Origin: Chryseobacterium pennae
Lineage (GTDB): Bacteria > Bacteroidota > Bacteroidia > Flavobacteriales > Weeksellaceae
Assembly (NCBI RefSeq): GCF_003385515.1
Contig: NZ_QNVT01000012.1
Coordinates: forward strand, 62,001 to 126,000
Length of the DNA stretch: 64,000 nt
Direction of reading: 5' to 3'
Shown: positions 25,138 to 34,672 of the stretch, piece after piece
How the letters are laid out: each line of letters begins with the position of its first letter
Position numbering within the stretch: position 1 is the stretch's first letter
Position numbers and translations under genes: made by a program
The notes under the pieces: model-generated
Database searches by the model: none
The model's input: only the letters and a program-made list of their open reading frames with translations
What the model was told of the DNA's origin: nothing

Positions 25138-26238
25138 TTATGGTCTGATAACTAACTCTACCTGTAGGTCATCATTTGAAGATTTGTTAATATCATCCTC
25201 CAATCCTTTGGGATTTTTCACCCTACTGTCGGGATCATAAACAAAACATTTCAATATTTTACAGTCAGGATGGTTTCTATAGTGGGCGATATCCAAAATC
25301 AATTGCTCCCCAATTTCCTTATCCTTTAGTTTGTCCCTTGTTTTCTTGACTTCAATAACTATCTTCTCATTCTTTAGAAGAAAATCCATCCTAGTAGAAC
25401 TTCCCGCATATGATGGTGTATACTCCTCTTCCCTCACATCTCTAAAATGAAGTTTAAGAATTGCATGTAGAAGATCTTGTACATCATACTCATCAGCTAT
25501 CTCAATTGTGGGTCGGTCTGCATGTCTATTCTTCAATTGTTTATAAAAACTATGAAAATTATCAAAAACATTAGATAGAATATGGTTACTATAGTCTGAA
25601 TCATCAGACAATTCATGCAAATTCAATTTCAGTTCTATTTGTCTAATTATCCTAGTTGACAAATCAACAAATTTCTTTGTAGAAAAAGCTTTTGTTGTTA
25701 GAGACACCATAAAACCAGTAGCATGAATATGAGGTGGCGTTGGTAAGCCATTACTTAGGATATCTCTGTCATAAATCACAACATTACTTGGCCTTCTATA
25801 TGATATATAGTCATTGACTTCAAATCCCCATTCGAATTTTTCAATATTATCCAGTAATTCCATTTCAGCAGATAATTTTTCATTATTATTTATCAATGAT
25901 AAATCGGTTACGAGCTCCTGCTGAAATTTTTTCAATGGACCTAGTAGATCTATAATCTCCTCCTCTATTTCATATAGATCTAAACCTTCTCTTTTCTCTA
26001 AAAGATCATAAAAATATTCGGGGTTCACCTCTATCGCATTATTTCTATTGTTAGGATCAGTATAATGGTTATAATCTTCTCTTCCCCATCCTCCAATCCA
26101 CAAATTATCAATGAATGTAGCAAACGAAGCTTTTTCACTTAGCTTCTTATGGATCTCTGATAATCGAAGACATTCCTTTCCTTCAAATTTTTGAAGCTTG
26201 GATTTAAGTGCGTTTAATATACTAGCAAAATTGCTCAT
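25138..26238 (-). CDS. PD-(D/E)XK nuclease-domain protein (DpnII/MboI-related)
   Basis: A 366-residue protein from ATG 26238; the upstream extension to 26292 looks non-coding. The first 240 residues are helical and unassigned. The C-terminal domain (about 245-366) matches a restriction-endonuclease-like module that often ends defence proteins. It has DVQDLLHAILKLHF, then RMDFLL with Asp285, IVIEVKKTR with Glu296 and Lys298, EQLILDIAHY, and CFVYDP. These are the D...ExK residues of the active site. It follows the dinB-dnaE block. A role in phage or plasmid defence is inferred from the domain; no partner helicase or methylase is adjacent. Confidence 0.78.
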   Translation of the reverse strand: MSNFASILNALKSKLQKFEGKECLRLSEIHKKLSEKASFATFIDNLWIGGWGREDYNHYTDPNNRNNAIEVNPEYFYDLLEKREGLDLYEIEEEIIDLLGPLKKFQQELVTDLSLINNNEKLSAEMELLDNIEKFEWGFEVNDYISYRRPSNVVIYDRDILSNGLPTPPHIHATGFMVSLTTKAFSTKKFVDLSTRIIRQIELKLNLHELSDDSDYSNHILSNVFDNFHSFYKQLKNRHADRPTIEIADEYDVQDLLHAILKLHFRDVREEEYTPSYAGSSTRMDFLLKNEKIVIEVKKTRDKLKDKEIGEQLILDIAHYRNHPDCKILKCFVYDPDSRVKNPKGLEDDINKSSNDDLQVELVIRP

Positions 26239-26339
26239 AGTTGTTTGAATCGTAATTATGGAATTAATATAGCTTTTGCTCACAATATACAAATACTATC
26301 AGCCTCATCAAATTTTATATTTACATTGAAAAAAGCATT

Positions 26340-29300
26340 TTAATTAATCATCTTTTTACGGGGAAGACCAATTTCATTTTCCTGCGGATAAGGCGCACGA
26401 AAAGTCATGCTGACATCTTCTTTGATGCGCTGTTGTGCCTCATACTTCTTGTCTTCATCATGTGAATAGCGTGGGTCAGCGATAAACGGCATCTTTGCCA
26501 TCTTCGTAATGGTAATTGTAGGAAAATGAAAATCTACTTCGACAATACCCAAAAGTAAATAGCATCCCCCTCCTTGAAAAGGGTATCTTTCAAGGCTGTC
26601 CGGAAAGTGTGCCGTATCAAAATAATTCCCCTCCACATCTACCCAGGTTCCAAAATACATTGTTCCCCGTTTCGTCGGGACGTGCTTCCGTGAAATTAAA
26701 TAGGCAAGCATCTTCACTTCCTTTTTGTGATGATCGGTAAGATCTTTGGCCATGACAGTACCTCGATACTTTGTCTGCAGCAGATCAAAAGGTGTACAGG
26801 AAACCGGAAAACTTAAAATCTCGATCTCGTCAAATGCGTCCTCAAAGACATTACGTTTCAATTCGGGGAATTTGAATTCTTTGACAGGTTCCTCAAATAA
26901 TGGCTGAAAATGTCTTTTGGGTTTAAAATCTCCCAATAATACCCTTGCTTTAAGTAGCAGTTCATTTTTGGGAATACCAGTAAACCTAAAAGCGCCAATG
27001 AAGATCAGGATCTGTAAAGTTTCAATACCGATGGGAATCCGTTTGATAAAATCTTCCAAAGATTTGTAATCGCCGTTTCTTCTTCTCTCCTCTGGTATTT
27101 CCTTGGCTAACCGTGACTCGACCTTCTCCAATAACATCAGACCCAGATATATTTCATCCCCATAGATCGTCGTCTCATATTCCCCCCTGTTGACGCATGG
27201 ATTCATTATATTACCACCGGACATCTTCGCCTCATGCACGTAGACTTCTGTGCGATAAAAGCCGCCCATATTGTTTATGGCAGATACCATAAATTCCAAC
27301 GGATAATACACTTTTAGATATAGGCTCTGGTAGCTCTCCACAGCATAGGAAGCCGAGTGGGCTTTACAGAATGAATAGCCTGCAAATGATTCTATCTGCC
27401 TGTAAATTTCCCTGCTCAGCTCCTCGGGGTGTCCTTTCTCCCTGCAAGATGCAAAAAAATGATCCTTAACCTTTTGAAGTGCACTTAATGACCTACCTTT
27501 TCCGCTCATTGCCCTTCGCAGAATATCGCCATCCGCCGCTGTCAGTCCCCCATAGTGCAAGGCAATTTTTATCACATCCTCTTGGTACACCATGACGCCG
27601 TAGGTTTCACCAAGCTGCTGCTCAAATACAGGATGGAAATATTCAAACTTGTCAGGATTGTTGTGGCGGAAAATATATTCCCGCATCATCCCTGACTGGG
27701 CAACTCCCGGTCTGATAATGGACGATGCTGCAACCAGTACTTTGTAGTTGTCACATTTCAATCTCCGGAGTAGGCCCCGCATTGCTGGCGATTCAATATA
27801 AAAGCAACCGATCGTTTTACCTTGTCTTAAATATTCATTACATCTGCCTTCATCTTTAGATAATGTTGTATTTTTAATATCAACCTTAACTCCGCGTTTC
27901 TCTTCTATCAATTTGACTGTATCATTGATTGTACCAAGTCCACGCTGGGACAAGATGTCGAATTTTTCAAATCCTAGCTCCTCTGCAACATGCATGTCCC
28001 ACTGCACTATGGGGAAACCTTTCGGTGGCATTTCCAGTGCTGTGAAGGTTGTCAACGGTTCTTCTGAAATAATAATCCCGCAGGAATGCATTGATCGTTG
28101 ATTCGGAAATTTCTCTAATAGCTTTCCATATTTCTGCACCTGCTGAACAAGTTCATCACGAAAAACTCTTTCCGGATTTTTACTGAGTTCATCCAGCTCT
28201 TCCTTTGGAAGCCCAAAAGCCTTCCCTACCTCACGGATAATAGATCTGTACTTGAACTCGACATTGGTTCCACAGAATGCAACATAATCCTTTCCATACC
28301 GATTAAAGATATAATCGAGAATGATATCACGCTCCTGCCAGCTCCAGTCGATGTCAAAATCCGGCGGGCTTTTTCTGTTCAAATTCAAGAATCGCTCAAA
28401 GTACAGATCAAGTTCTATGGGGCAGATGTCTGTAATACCCAAACAATATGCAACAATACTATTGGCTCCGCTCCCACGCCCAACATGCATAAAGCCCATA
28501 CTGTTACTATATCTTATTATATCCCAGGTAATGAGAAAATACCCACTGAAATTGAGTTCGTCAATAACCTTTAATTCTTTTTCTATTCGTTTGGCTGCCT
28601 GCGCATTACTTCTGCCGTATCTTCTTTCCAGTCCGGCAAGGGCCAGTCGTGTCAACAGTTTCAGATCATCTGCCTTAGACCCAGTATAATGTTTTCTGTT
28701 GCGCGGAGTTGAAAAGGCAAACTCAAATCCACTCTGATTCAGCATTTCTTTTGTATTCTCAATAATTATAGGATATTGGCGAAATGCATTAAGCACAGTC
28801 TGTGGATCCCTGAAATATTCTGATTTTTTACACACCTCCTCCTCCGGTAATTTTGAAAGCAATACGTTGTTGTCAATAGCCCTAAGAATTCGGTGCAGGT
28901 TATATTCCTTCTTTGTACTGAATGTTACTGGCTGCAAAATAACCATCTTTGATAGCAGCTTTTTATATTCTCCACGAATCAACAGGTTCAGTTCATCTTC
29001 CTGTATACCAACAAATTCATTTTCGTTAAGCTGTTCCGGAATATTGTTCAGGGGATAAATCACAAAATTGCTCGGCAAATTTGGTCGTTGTGGCAATTCT
29101 ATTCCTTCACAGTTGTAAGCAGTCAGCATTTTGTTTACCTCCCCCAGCCCTTTAAACTCTTTTGCAATACAGATATAGAGTAATCTGCTGTCTTTTCTGA
29201 CCTCAATACCTGCAATGGATCGTATCCCCTTTTCTTCGCATTTCTTCTTGAAGTCGTATAACCCTGTAACCGTATTTATGTCCGTAAGAACCAACTCCTT

Positions 29301-29390
29301 TATTCCCAATGCTGAAGCTTGGGAAACAAGGTCATCTATGGACAAAATTCCATAACGAAGACTGTGGTAGGAATGACAGTTTAAATACAT
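26340..29390 (-). CDS. dnaE: DNA polymerase III alpha subunit, DnaE2-like
   Basis: A 1016-residue C-family polymerase, shorter than a replicative DnaE. The PHP domain lies at the N-terminus (LNCHSYHSLRYG, VLTDINTVTGLYDF, IAGIEV). The palm has HVGRGSGANS and the catalytic SPPDFDIDW (two Asp of the metal site). GYSFCKAHSASYAVE and a helix-hairpin-helix region (LEDFIKRIPIGIETLQ) follow, then an OB-like C-terminus. It starts 11 bases after dinB, the arrangement of damage-tolerance mutasomes in which a Y-family polymerase accompanies an error-prone DnaE. The nearby S24 regulator suggests damage induction. Confidence 0.92.
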   Translation of the reverse strand: MYLNCHSYHSLRYGILSIDDLVSQASALGIKELVLTDINTVTGLYDFKKKCEEKGIRSIAGIEVRKDSRLLYICIAKEFKGLGEVNKMLTAYNCEGIELPQRPNLPSNFVIYPLNNIPEQLNENEFVGIQEDELNLLIRGEYKKLLSKMVILQPVTFSTKKEYNLHRILRAIDNNVLLSKLPEEEVCKKSEYFRDPQTVLNAFRQYPIIIENTKEMLNQSGFEFAFSTPRNRKHYTGSKADDLKLLTRLALAGLERRYGRSNAQAAKRIEKELKVIDELNFSGYFLITWDIIRYSNSMGFMHVGRGSGANSIVAYCLGITDICPIELDLYFERFLNLNRKSPPDFDIDWSWQERDIILDYIFNRYGKDYVAFCGTNVEFKYRSIIREVGKAFGLPKEELDELSKNPERVFRDELVQQVQKYGKLLEKFPNQRSMHSCGIIISEEPLTTFTALEMPPKGFPIVQWDMHVAEELGFEKFDILSQRGLGTINDTVKLIEEKRGVKVDIKNTTLSKDEGRCNEYLRQGKTIGCFYIESPAMRGLLRRLKCDNYKVLVAASSIIRPGVAQSGMMREYIFRHNNPDKFEYFHPVFEQQLGETYGVMVYQEDVIKIALHYGGLTAADGDILRRAMSGKGRSLSALQKVKDHFFASCREKGHPEELSREIYRQIESFAGYSFCKAHSASYAVESYQSLYLKVYYPLEFMVSAINNMGGFYRTEVYVHEAKMSGGNIMNPCVNRGEYETTIYGDEIYLGLMLLEKVESRLAKEIPEERRRNGDYKSLEDFIKRIPIGIETLQILIFIGAFRFTGIPKNELLLKARVLLGDFKPKRHFQPLFEEPVKEFKFPELKRNVFEDAFDEIEILSFPVSCTPFDLLQTKYRGTVMAKDLTDHHKKEVKMLAYLISRKHVPTKRGTMYFGTWVDVEGNYFDTAHFPDSLERYPFQGGGCYLLLGIVEVDFHFPTITITKMAKMPFIADPRYSHDEDKKYEAQQRIKEDVSMTFRAPYPQENEIGLPRKKMIN

Positions 29391-29401
29391 ACTTGTACAT
29401 T

Positions 29402-30550
29402 TTAACGTAAAAAGTTATATCCTACAGCCCTGCCAACCGCCCCCTTTCCAAACCTATTCTTTATATTATCCATAGCTTGATAAAGGTTTATCAATTCTGC
29501 CGTATCTTCAAATAAATTCATTTGATAGGATCCGTGGACTAAATCTGTAAAACGAAGTCCCACCAATCTCAAGCGCATTCTTCTGGAATAGACTTTATCG
29601 AAAAGCTCCAAAGCAACTTTTGCTAAAGTGTGGTCTGCTGAGGTATAGCTCACCCGACATTGTTTTGTCTCGGTATCAAAATTGGAATATCTTATTTTAA
29701 TCACTACGGTCGATGTCAGCCACTTCTCCTGACGGAGCTGATGCGCCAACTCTTCTGCCATTCCAGCAATTAGACCTTTGACTTCTTTAATATCCATGGT
29801 ATCACTGCTGAATGTTCTTTCTTTTCCGATTGATTTCCGCTCCGAATACGGCACTACTGGCGAATCATCATTTCCGTTGGCTTTTCGCCATAGATCCGTG
29901 CCATTCTTTCCGATCATCTGCTGGAGCACATCTACAGGCATTTCCGAGAGTGTACCAATGGTTCTTATTCCTACACGGGATAAAAGTCGAAATATGGCAT
30001 CACCAACCCCTGGCATTTTTTTTATAGGTAACGGATTAAGAAATGAATGCACGCCAACGGAGGGGATTTCCTGATGACCATGTGGCTTCGACTCCCCGGT
30101 ACCGATCTTACTGACCGTTTTATTGATCGATAGTGCATAACTGATCGGTAATCCTGTCTCCTTTTCAATTTTGGTTCCGAGTTCGTTCGTCCACTTATAA
30201 GCACCGAAAAATTTGTCCATGCCAGTTAAATCTAGGTAAAATTCATCAATGGATGATTTTTCCATCACTGGTGCGCTCTCTTCGATAATTTCTGTAACTG
30301 TATGCGACATTTTGGAATAGAGATCCATATCGCCCTTAACAACTCTTGCCTGTGGGCAGAGCCTTAATGCCATGCGCATCGGCATGGCTGAACGGACTCC
30401 AAATTTTCTCGCTTCGTAACTACAGGAAGAAACAACTCCCCTGTCCCCTCCTCCAATAATCAAAGGAATACCGTTCAGCTCTGAGTTGACAAGCCTTTCG
30501 CAGGACACAAAAAAGGTGTCCAGATCCATATGTACAATCGATCGTTCCAT
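29402..30550 (-). CDS. dinB: Y-family DNA polymerase (DinB/ImuB-like)
   Basis: A 382-residue Y-family polymerase. Catalytic motifs are intact: MDLDTFFVSCERL at residues 8-20 and SSIDEFYLDLTG near 100, giving the acidic metal-binding residues, so it is an active polymerase type rather than an inactive ImuB. The helix-hairpin-helix segment PGVGDAIFRLLSRVGI lies near 180, followed by the little finger domain. QMNLFED near residue 345 resembles a beta-clamp binding motif. It diverges from the S24/XRE gene over a 77-base region with two palindromes and runs into dnaE, so it heads a damage-response operon. Confidence 0.93.
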   Translation of the reverse strand: MERSIVHMDLDTFFVSCERLVNSELNGIPLIIGGGDRGVVSSCSYEARKFGVRSAMPMRMALRLCPQARVVKGDMDLYSKMSHTVTEIIEESAPVMEKSSIDEFYLDLTGMDKFFGAYKWTNELGTKIEKETGLPISYALSINKTVSKIGTGESKPHGHQEIPSVGVHSFLNPLPIKKMPGVGDAIFRLLSRVGIRTIGTLSEMPVDVLQQMIGKNGTDLWRKANGNDDSPVVPYSERKSIGKERTFSSDTMDIKEVKGLIAGMAEELAHQLRQEKWLTSTVVIKIRYSNFDTETKQCRVSYTSADHTLAKVALELFDKVYSRRMRLRLVGLRFTDLVHGSYQMNLFEDTAELINLYQAMDNIKNRFGKGAVGRAVGYNFLR

Positions 30551-30575
30551 GACAGTTAAAATTTACTTTACAAAA

Positions 30576-30628
30576 TTGCTATGTTTTTTAGCAAAATAAA
30601 CTAATTTTGTTGCTATAAATTATAGCAA
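30576..30628. promoter_or_regulatory. Operator palindromes in the dinB / S24-regulator divergent promoter
   Basis: Two dyads share the half-site TTGCTA. TTGCTA-N7-TAGCAA lies at 30576-30594, and the longer TTGCTATA-AAT-TATAGCAA at 30610-30628. Between them, TAATTTTG at 30602-30609 fits the -7 element for the rightward gene, whose ATG begins at 30628, inside the second dyad. A regulator bound there would block both transcription start and ribosome access. The XRE/S24 protein encoded next to it is the obvious ligand. Confidence 0.75.
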
Positions 30629-31395
30629 TGTCATTACTGTCTGAAAATCTGCGCTTTCTGAGATATGAAATCAATGCTTCCCAACAAGCTGTTGCGGACA
30701 GGCTATTGATTACCCGAGCTCGTTACAGCAAATATGTGGAAGGTGCCAGCGAACCCCCTATTGAGATCTTATTGAAAATAGCACGTTATTATAGAGTCAG
30801 TATGGATCTTCTGGTAACAATTGATCTAAGAAAATATAATTTGGATGAAATTCTCAAATTGCCGGACAATAGAATCCTGTTACCGATAAAAACAGACAGC
30901 AAAGGCGAAAATAAAATTGAGATCGTACCATACAAAGCTTCAATGGGGTACTTAATGGGGTATTCCGATCCTGAATATATTGATGAGCTCCAGACGATGT
31001 CTCTGCCATTTTTACATAATGGTAAATATAGAGCATTTCCCGTAGAAGGTGATTCTATGCCACCATACAGCGATGGGAATTTTATTATCGGACAGTATAT
31101 AGAAACCGTAGCCAGTATGAAAATTGGGAAAACCTATCTGTTGGTAACCCGTGAAGGCTTTCTATTTAAACGTCTTGATAAAGTCAGTGATACTTCTATT
31201 ACAGTAAAATCCGATAACCCATTTTACAACAACCTGGAAATACCATTTTCTGATCTAAAAGAAATATGGCAGTTTGCCGGAAGCTTTGCAAGTCAGGAAC
31301 AACAGATCATTAATCCAGCAGATGATGAACTGAAAAGAATGCTCATGAAGCTAATGGAAGAAATTATCGAACTAAAAAAGACTTCAACAAAATAG
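30628..31395 (+). CDS. XRE-family regulator with S24 (LexA-like) peptidase domain
   Basis: A 255-residue repressor. The helix-turn-helix domain spans about residues 6-62 (ASQQAVADRLLITRARYSKYVEG). The S24 domain covers about 100-225, with the nucleophile in VEGDSMPPY (Ser143) and the likely general base Lys181 in GFLFKRLD. The expected self-cleavage site lies at KASMGY (103-108), where the usual Ala before Gly is Met. The last 30 residues are a charged helix. It diverges from dinB and starts inside an operator-like palindrome, which implies autoregulation and control of the polymerase operon. Confidence 0.88.
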   Translation: MSLLSENLRFLRYEINASQQAVADRLLITRARYSKYVEGASEPPIEILLKIARYYRVSMDLLVTIDLRKYNLDEILKLPDNRILLPIKTDSKGENKIEIVPYKASMGYLMGYSDPEYIDELQTMSLPFLHNGKYRAFPVEGDSMPPYSDGNFIIGQYIETVASMKIGKTYLLVTREGFLFKRLDKVSDTSITVKSDNPFYNNLEIPFSDLKEIWQFAGSFASQEQQIINPADDELKRMLMKLMEEIIELKKTSTK

Positions 31396-31424
31396 TTTTT
31401 AATAATAATTCAGATATCCAAAAT

Positions 31425-31445
31425 AAAGGAGGAACGGCCTCCTTT
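31425..31445. terminator. Bidirectional terminator
   Basis: AAAGGAGG (31425-31432) pairs with CCTCCTTT (31438-31445) around AACGG. It lies between the stop of the S24 regulator and the stop of the opposing gene at 31447. Confidence 0.75.
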
Positions 31446-31446
31446 A

Positions 31447-31695
31447 TTAAATAATCTCCGATGTGGAGTCACGTAACTCATACGCTACCCAAGCACAGTT
31501 TGAAATATAAACTGCACAGTTTGTATCACCGATATGGCAAATACTCATTTCTTCCTCCATATCCGTAGTGAATTTTTTTAAAAACTCAACGCCACCGAAA
31601 ACAAATTTTGTATTATCCGGCAGGGATCCTAATGTTTTTTCCTTCTTCATTCCCAAAGATAATAAGCATTTACATAGAATTTTACGGTTTCCCAT
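31447..31695 (-). CDS. Small hypothetical protein (82 aa)
   Basis: An 82-residue protein beginning MGNRKILCK, with four cysteines and an acidic stretch (DMEEEMSICHIGD). No signal peptide or recognised domain. It follows the 217-residue gene by 25 bases in the same direction, so the two are probably cotranscribed. The beta-rich second half with ISNCAWVAYELRD is unassigned. Function unknown. Confidence 0.6.
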   Translation of the reverse strand: MGNRKILCKCLLSLGMKKEKTLGSLPDNTKFVFGGVEFLKKFTTDMEEEMSICHIGDTNCAVYISNCAWVAYELRDSTSEII

Positions 31696-31720
31696 AAATC
31701 ATAAAATATTATATATATTT

Positions 31721-32374
31721 CTACAGTTTAACAAGCCCTGAAATAAATGAAAGATCGGAAGTACGAACAATTACTCTCACTCCCGATGGATATTCGATCA
31801 TAACAGGTGTTCCAGTCTGCCCTTCACCATCATTATCAGGAATACTCAACAATCTGTCCCGTACAATCGCAAGCGGATTATTTTCTTGAACAGATACTTC
31901 ATCTGACAAATAAGTAGCTCCATTTTGATTTTCCTGAATTTCAACATGTGATTCAGAAACACCATTTTTCTGAAAACTGGCAACAAGATAAGGATTAGCA
32001 GTTCTGCCACTTTCAGTAAGTTTTGTGTAAGCATAATGGCTATATGGCCTGGGCCTAAAGTCCAATAACCATGCAGCCATCTCCACAGCTAACTCCGATG
32101 ATTTTCTACCTTTCTTTAGAAATTGAATAAAAGGTTTAAATCTGGATGGTTCTATTTTCTTAATCTCACTGAGCAAGACATCATCCTTAAATGAACGGTC
32201 CATAAAATTTTTAATTGTCCGCAAATCCCAGGCACTGGCAATTTCTTCATATTGACGCGCACATTCATTTCTTACTTTCGCCGGAGTGATATACAATAGA
32301 TTTGAAGAAAGAAATCCGCTTTCTGTCAACATAGAATAATGATTTCTAACTGCTTCACGATATTCATCTGTCAT
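31721..32374 (-). CDS. Hypothetical protein with TnpA-like C-terminal strand
   Basis: A 217-residue protein. A helical N-terminal region (YREAVRNHYSML, ITPAKVRNECARQYEEIA) is followed by a linker. The C-terminal segment MIEYPSGVRVIVRTSDL resembles the tail of small accessory proteins of IS66-type elements; this is a weak resemblance in a short strand motif. No transposase is next to it, so I leave it unnamed. It is probably cotranscribed with the 82-residue gene. Confidence 0.6.
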   Translation of the reverse strand: MTDEYREAVRNHYSMLTESGFLSSNLLYITPAKVRNECARQYEEIASAWDLRTIKNFMDRSFKDDVLLSEIKKIEPSRFKPFIQFLKKGRKSSELAVEMAAWLLDFRPRPYSHYAYTKLTESGRTANPYLVASFQKNGVSESHVEIQENQNGATYLSDEVSVQENNPLAIVRDRLLSIPDNDGEGQTGTPVMIEYPSGVRVIVRTSDLSFISGLVKL

Positions 32375-32526
32375 AATACAATAGTTAATATGTCATTTAA
32401 TTTTACTTTAAAATCCATACTTTTTTTCAAAAAATCAAAAAAATACTGTTTTTGACAATATTATAAGTTGAAGAGAATATATAGGCATCGATATCCGATA
32501 CGATAAAAATCTACTCTGTCATAAAA

Positions 32527-33549
32527 TTAATGACCTAGCCTCTTATCTTCATATTTACTTCGCTCAGTTTTTAAGGAAACAAGCCAATCTAAATACATAT
32601 CCTGTGGCATGTTTCTATACCCCAGTTTATGGATATAACCATATTCTTTATTAAGTTGAACTAATAAATCTTTTGATTTTGCTTCCTCCGGATTCAATTT
32701 CCGGTATTGTGATTTATGTGTTTCAGTACGTAAAATCAAGGCTGTAATTAGGTTGGGATAAATTTCTAATGCTTTATTGGCACATTTCAGTGCGAAGACA
32801 CCATCATTCTCCGGATAAGTCCGATTATAGGCATTCGCCAGATCAACAAAACACAGGGCGAGACTTTCATGATTATTTAAAGCTTTCATATAAATGCCGT
32901 TCTGTATGGCATCCAGATGGATAAAACCGGAAGCCATTAACCATGAATCCTGAGGAAAAATACCGCTGGTCAGTTCAGTATTATACCAACCGATAGATTT
33001 TATGTTATGCTTGATATAAACATGGTTTGGTGCAAGTGCCAGATATGCTTCTGTCCCTAGCTCTTCCGCAAGTATTTTGTACAGATATGGCATGGAATTA
33101 CAGTTTCCTTTCTGCGTGTTTACAAGTTTGGAGACAAACAGATTTGCCAGATCGCCATGACCGAAAACGTCTTCAAAATCATAGGAGAAAGGTTTATAGT
33201 GAAGGGTATCATTATTCACAATTACAGGTGTTTCCTGACACATTACTGAAAAGATAGCTGCATATTTACTAACCTCACTTCTATCTTTTTCATGGTAGGT
33301 TAATTCCCTGTTTTTAATTATCTGATTACAGAAATTAGCCATAAATCTAATTTTCCTGTTTACCTCAACGGTATCAAGCTTACCCTGATAATACGCATTT
33401 TCAACAGTCAAAACGGCTGTCTTAAAACTGTACGGCTGTTTCTGAGCAGCCATATTGTCTATTGCCTGAAAAGCATCGTCGTAAAATTGATTACTTTGGC
33501 CCTTACCGAAAGTTACAATAAACACAAAAATAGCAATATAATATTTCAT
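32527..33549 (-). CDS. Secreted transglutaminase-like protein with TPR tail
   Basis: A 340-residue exported protein with a signal peptide ending near GKGQS (residue 18). The central region resembles the SirB1/transglutaminase-like fold: QKGNCNSMPYLYKILAEEL puts Cys150 at the start of a helix, and LAPNHVYIK puts His176 on the next strand, the order of a Cys-His dyad. A TPR-like helical region follows (FALKCANKALEIYPNLITALI). It is clearly paralogous to 37131-38534; the two flank the toxin/immunity block. Expected to act in the periplasm or outside the cell. Substrate unknown. Confidence 0.72.
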   Translation of the reverse strand: MKYYIAIFVFIVTFGKGQSNQFYDDAFQAIDNMAAQKQPYSFKTAVLTVENAYYQGKLDTVEVNRKIRFMANFCNQIIKNRELTYHEKDRSEVSKYAAIFSVMCQETPVIVNNDTLHYKPFSYDFEDVFGHGDLANLFVSKLVNTQKGNCNSMPYLYKILAEELGTEAYLALAPNHVYIKHNIKSIGWYNTELTSGIFPQDSWLMASGFIHLDAIQNGIYMKALNNHESLALCFVDLANAYNRTYPENDGVFALKCANKALEIYPNLITALILRTETHKSQYRKLNPEEAKSKDLLVQLNKEYGYIHKLGYRNMPQDMYLDWLVSLKTERSKYEDKRLGH

Positions 33550-33575
33550 ACTTAGTGGCGCCTGGAGTCGGCAAA

Positions 33576-33887
33576 TTAATTGGTTAAGTGGTCGATGATG
33601 TCAATCACCAATATATCATCTGTTTTTTTATCATACTCGGATAAATAGAAACCTATTAAGGTTACTAAATCCTTTATCGAACAGAGCCTTTCATAACTAA
33701 TATCCTTTATTTTCACTATTTTCCTCTGACCAGGTTTTGATTTTAGAAATATGTAATTTGTATCCGGTGAAATAGAGTATTCTGCATAGATCATAATTTT
33801 ACTATTATCCACCAAGGCGAATTTATCCTCCAACAAACTATCTATATTATTGTATCGGGCTTCTCTAATTATTTTCTCAAGATCCAT
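33576..33887 (-). CDS. Hypothetical protein, candidate immunity gene
   Basis: A 103-residue acidic protein with no signal sequence, starting MDLEKIIREARYN, with a beta-rich middle (IFLKSKPGQRKIVKIKD) and a helical acidic end. It is the last gene of the toxin-associated cluster, 17 bases after its neighbour. Size, acidity and position fit an immunity protein, but I recognise no family. Confidence 0.6.
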   Translation of the reverse strand: MDLEKIIREARYNNIDSLLEDKFALVDNSKIMIYAEYSISPDTNYIFLKSKPGQRKIVKIKDISYERLCSIKDLVTLIGFYLSEYDKKTDDILVIDIIDHLTN

Positions 33888-33904
33888 TTATTTTCATTTT
33901 TGTA

Positions 33905-34672
33905 TTAATTGATTAGGTTCAGTACCTTCCAGCCATCATGTTTACTTTTGGCTACCCAAAATTTATTTATTCCCTTAGAACCGTCAGAAAAAGAAATCTG
34001 CTCTTCAATCAACTGTTGTTCGTTGTTCTCTTCGAGCAATCTGAAAATTCTTCTTACGTTATCAAAAAAAGGATAGCCGTTAAGTTCTAATTCTTCATGA
34101 AGAGACAGTTTTAAAACTGAAGCTATCTTCTGAACCGTTTCAGGATTTTCTTCTATATCATTTTCAAAGAGGATATTTCTAGCTTCTTTATGGAAGTCCT
34201 TACAAGAGAGAACTCCATTGATATTCTTCTCGGTATAAAAATTCTCAAGCGCAATAATTGCACCTTCAGGAGTGGATCGGTCCGGTCTAAAAAAATCATT
34301 TCCGCACCCGATCCGAAAACCACACTCAATTTCAAAATTTATTTTATCATCATCACAGAGGCTGTCATAATAATACTGTATTGTATATCCCCCGAAAAGC
34401 TTCCCTTCCTTCACGATCATCCAGTCCACAGCTTCATTGATTTTGATCCGTTTAGTCTCACCTGTTTCAGCCAAGCGACCATTATACCACCCATCAGTAA
34501 TTATTATACTATCCAGCCAGACATAAACATCTTTGTCATTCTTAAACTTTATTGCAGAATAGCCAGAAAAATTATTCTCAATCAGGAAATTAAAATACCA
34601 TAGGCTTTTTTCTGCTTTATACAGCATATATAGGAAATCTCTGGTAATCTCTATATTGATTGATTTATCCAT
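33905..34672 (-). CDS. DUF2314-domain protein, candidate immunity gene
   Basis: A 255-residue cytoplasmic protein. The region from about residue 45 to 110 fits DUF2314: VWLDSIIITDGWYNGRL, then INEAVDWMIVKEGKLFGGYTI. The remaining 140 residues include a helical part and a beta-rich end (GINKFWVAKSKHDGWKVLNLI) resembling NTF2-like immunity domains. It overlaps the upstream gene by 22 bases, so it is in the same operon as the toxin. DUF2314 domains are common in bacterial toxin-immunity loci, but the cognate toxin is not proven. Confidence 0.68.
   Translation of the reverse strand: MDKSINIEITRDFLYMLYKAEKSLWYFNFLIENNFSGYSAIKFKNDKDVYVWLDSIIITDGWYNGRLAETGETKRIKINEAVDWMIVKEGKLFGGYTIQYYYDSLCDDDKINFEIECGFRIGCGNDFFRPDRSTPEGAIIALENFYTEKNINGVLSCKDFHKEARNILFENDIEENPETVQKIASVLKLSLHEELELNGYPFFDNVRRIFRLLEENNEQQLIEEQISFSDGSKGINKFWVAKSKHDGWKVLNLIN

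Noticed and set aside
31721-32374. IS66 accessory protein
   Set aside because: Only one short C-terminal strand resembles that family, and no transposase or inverted repeats are nearby.
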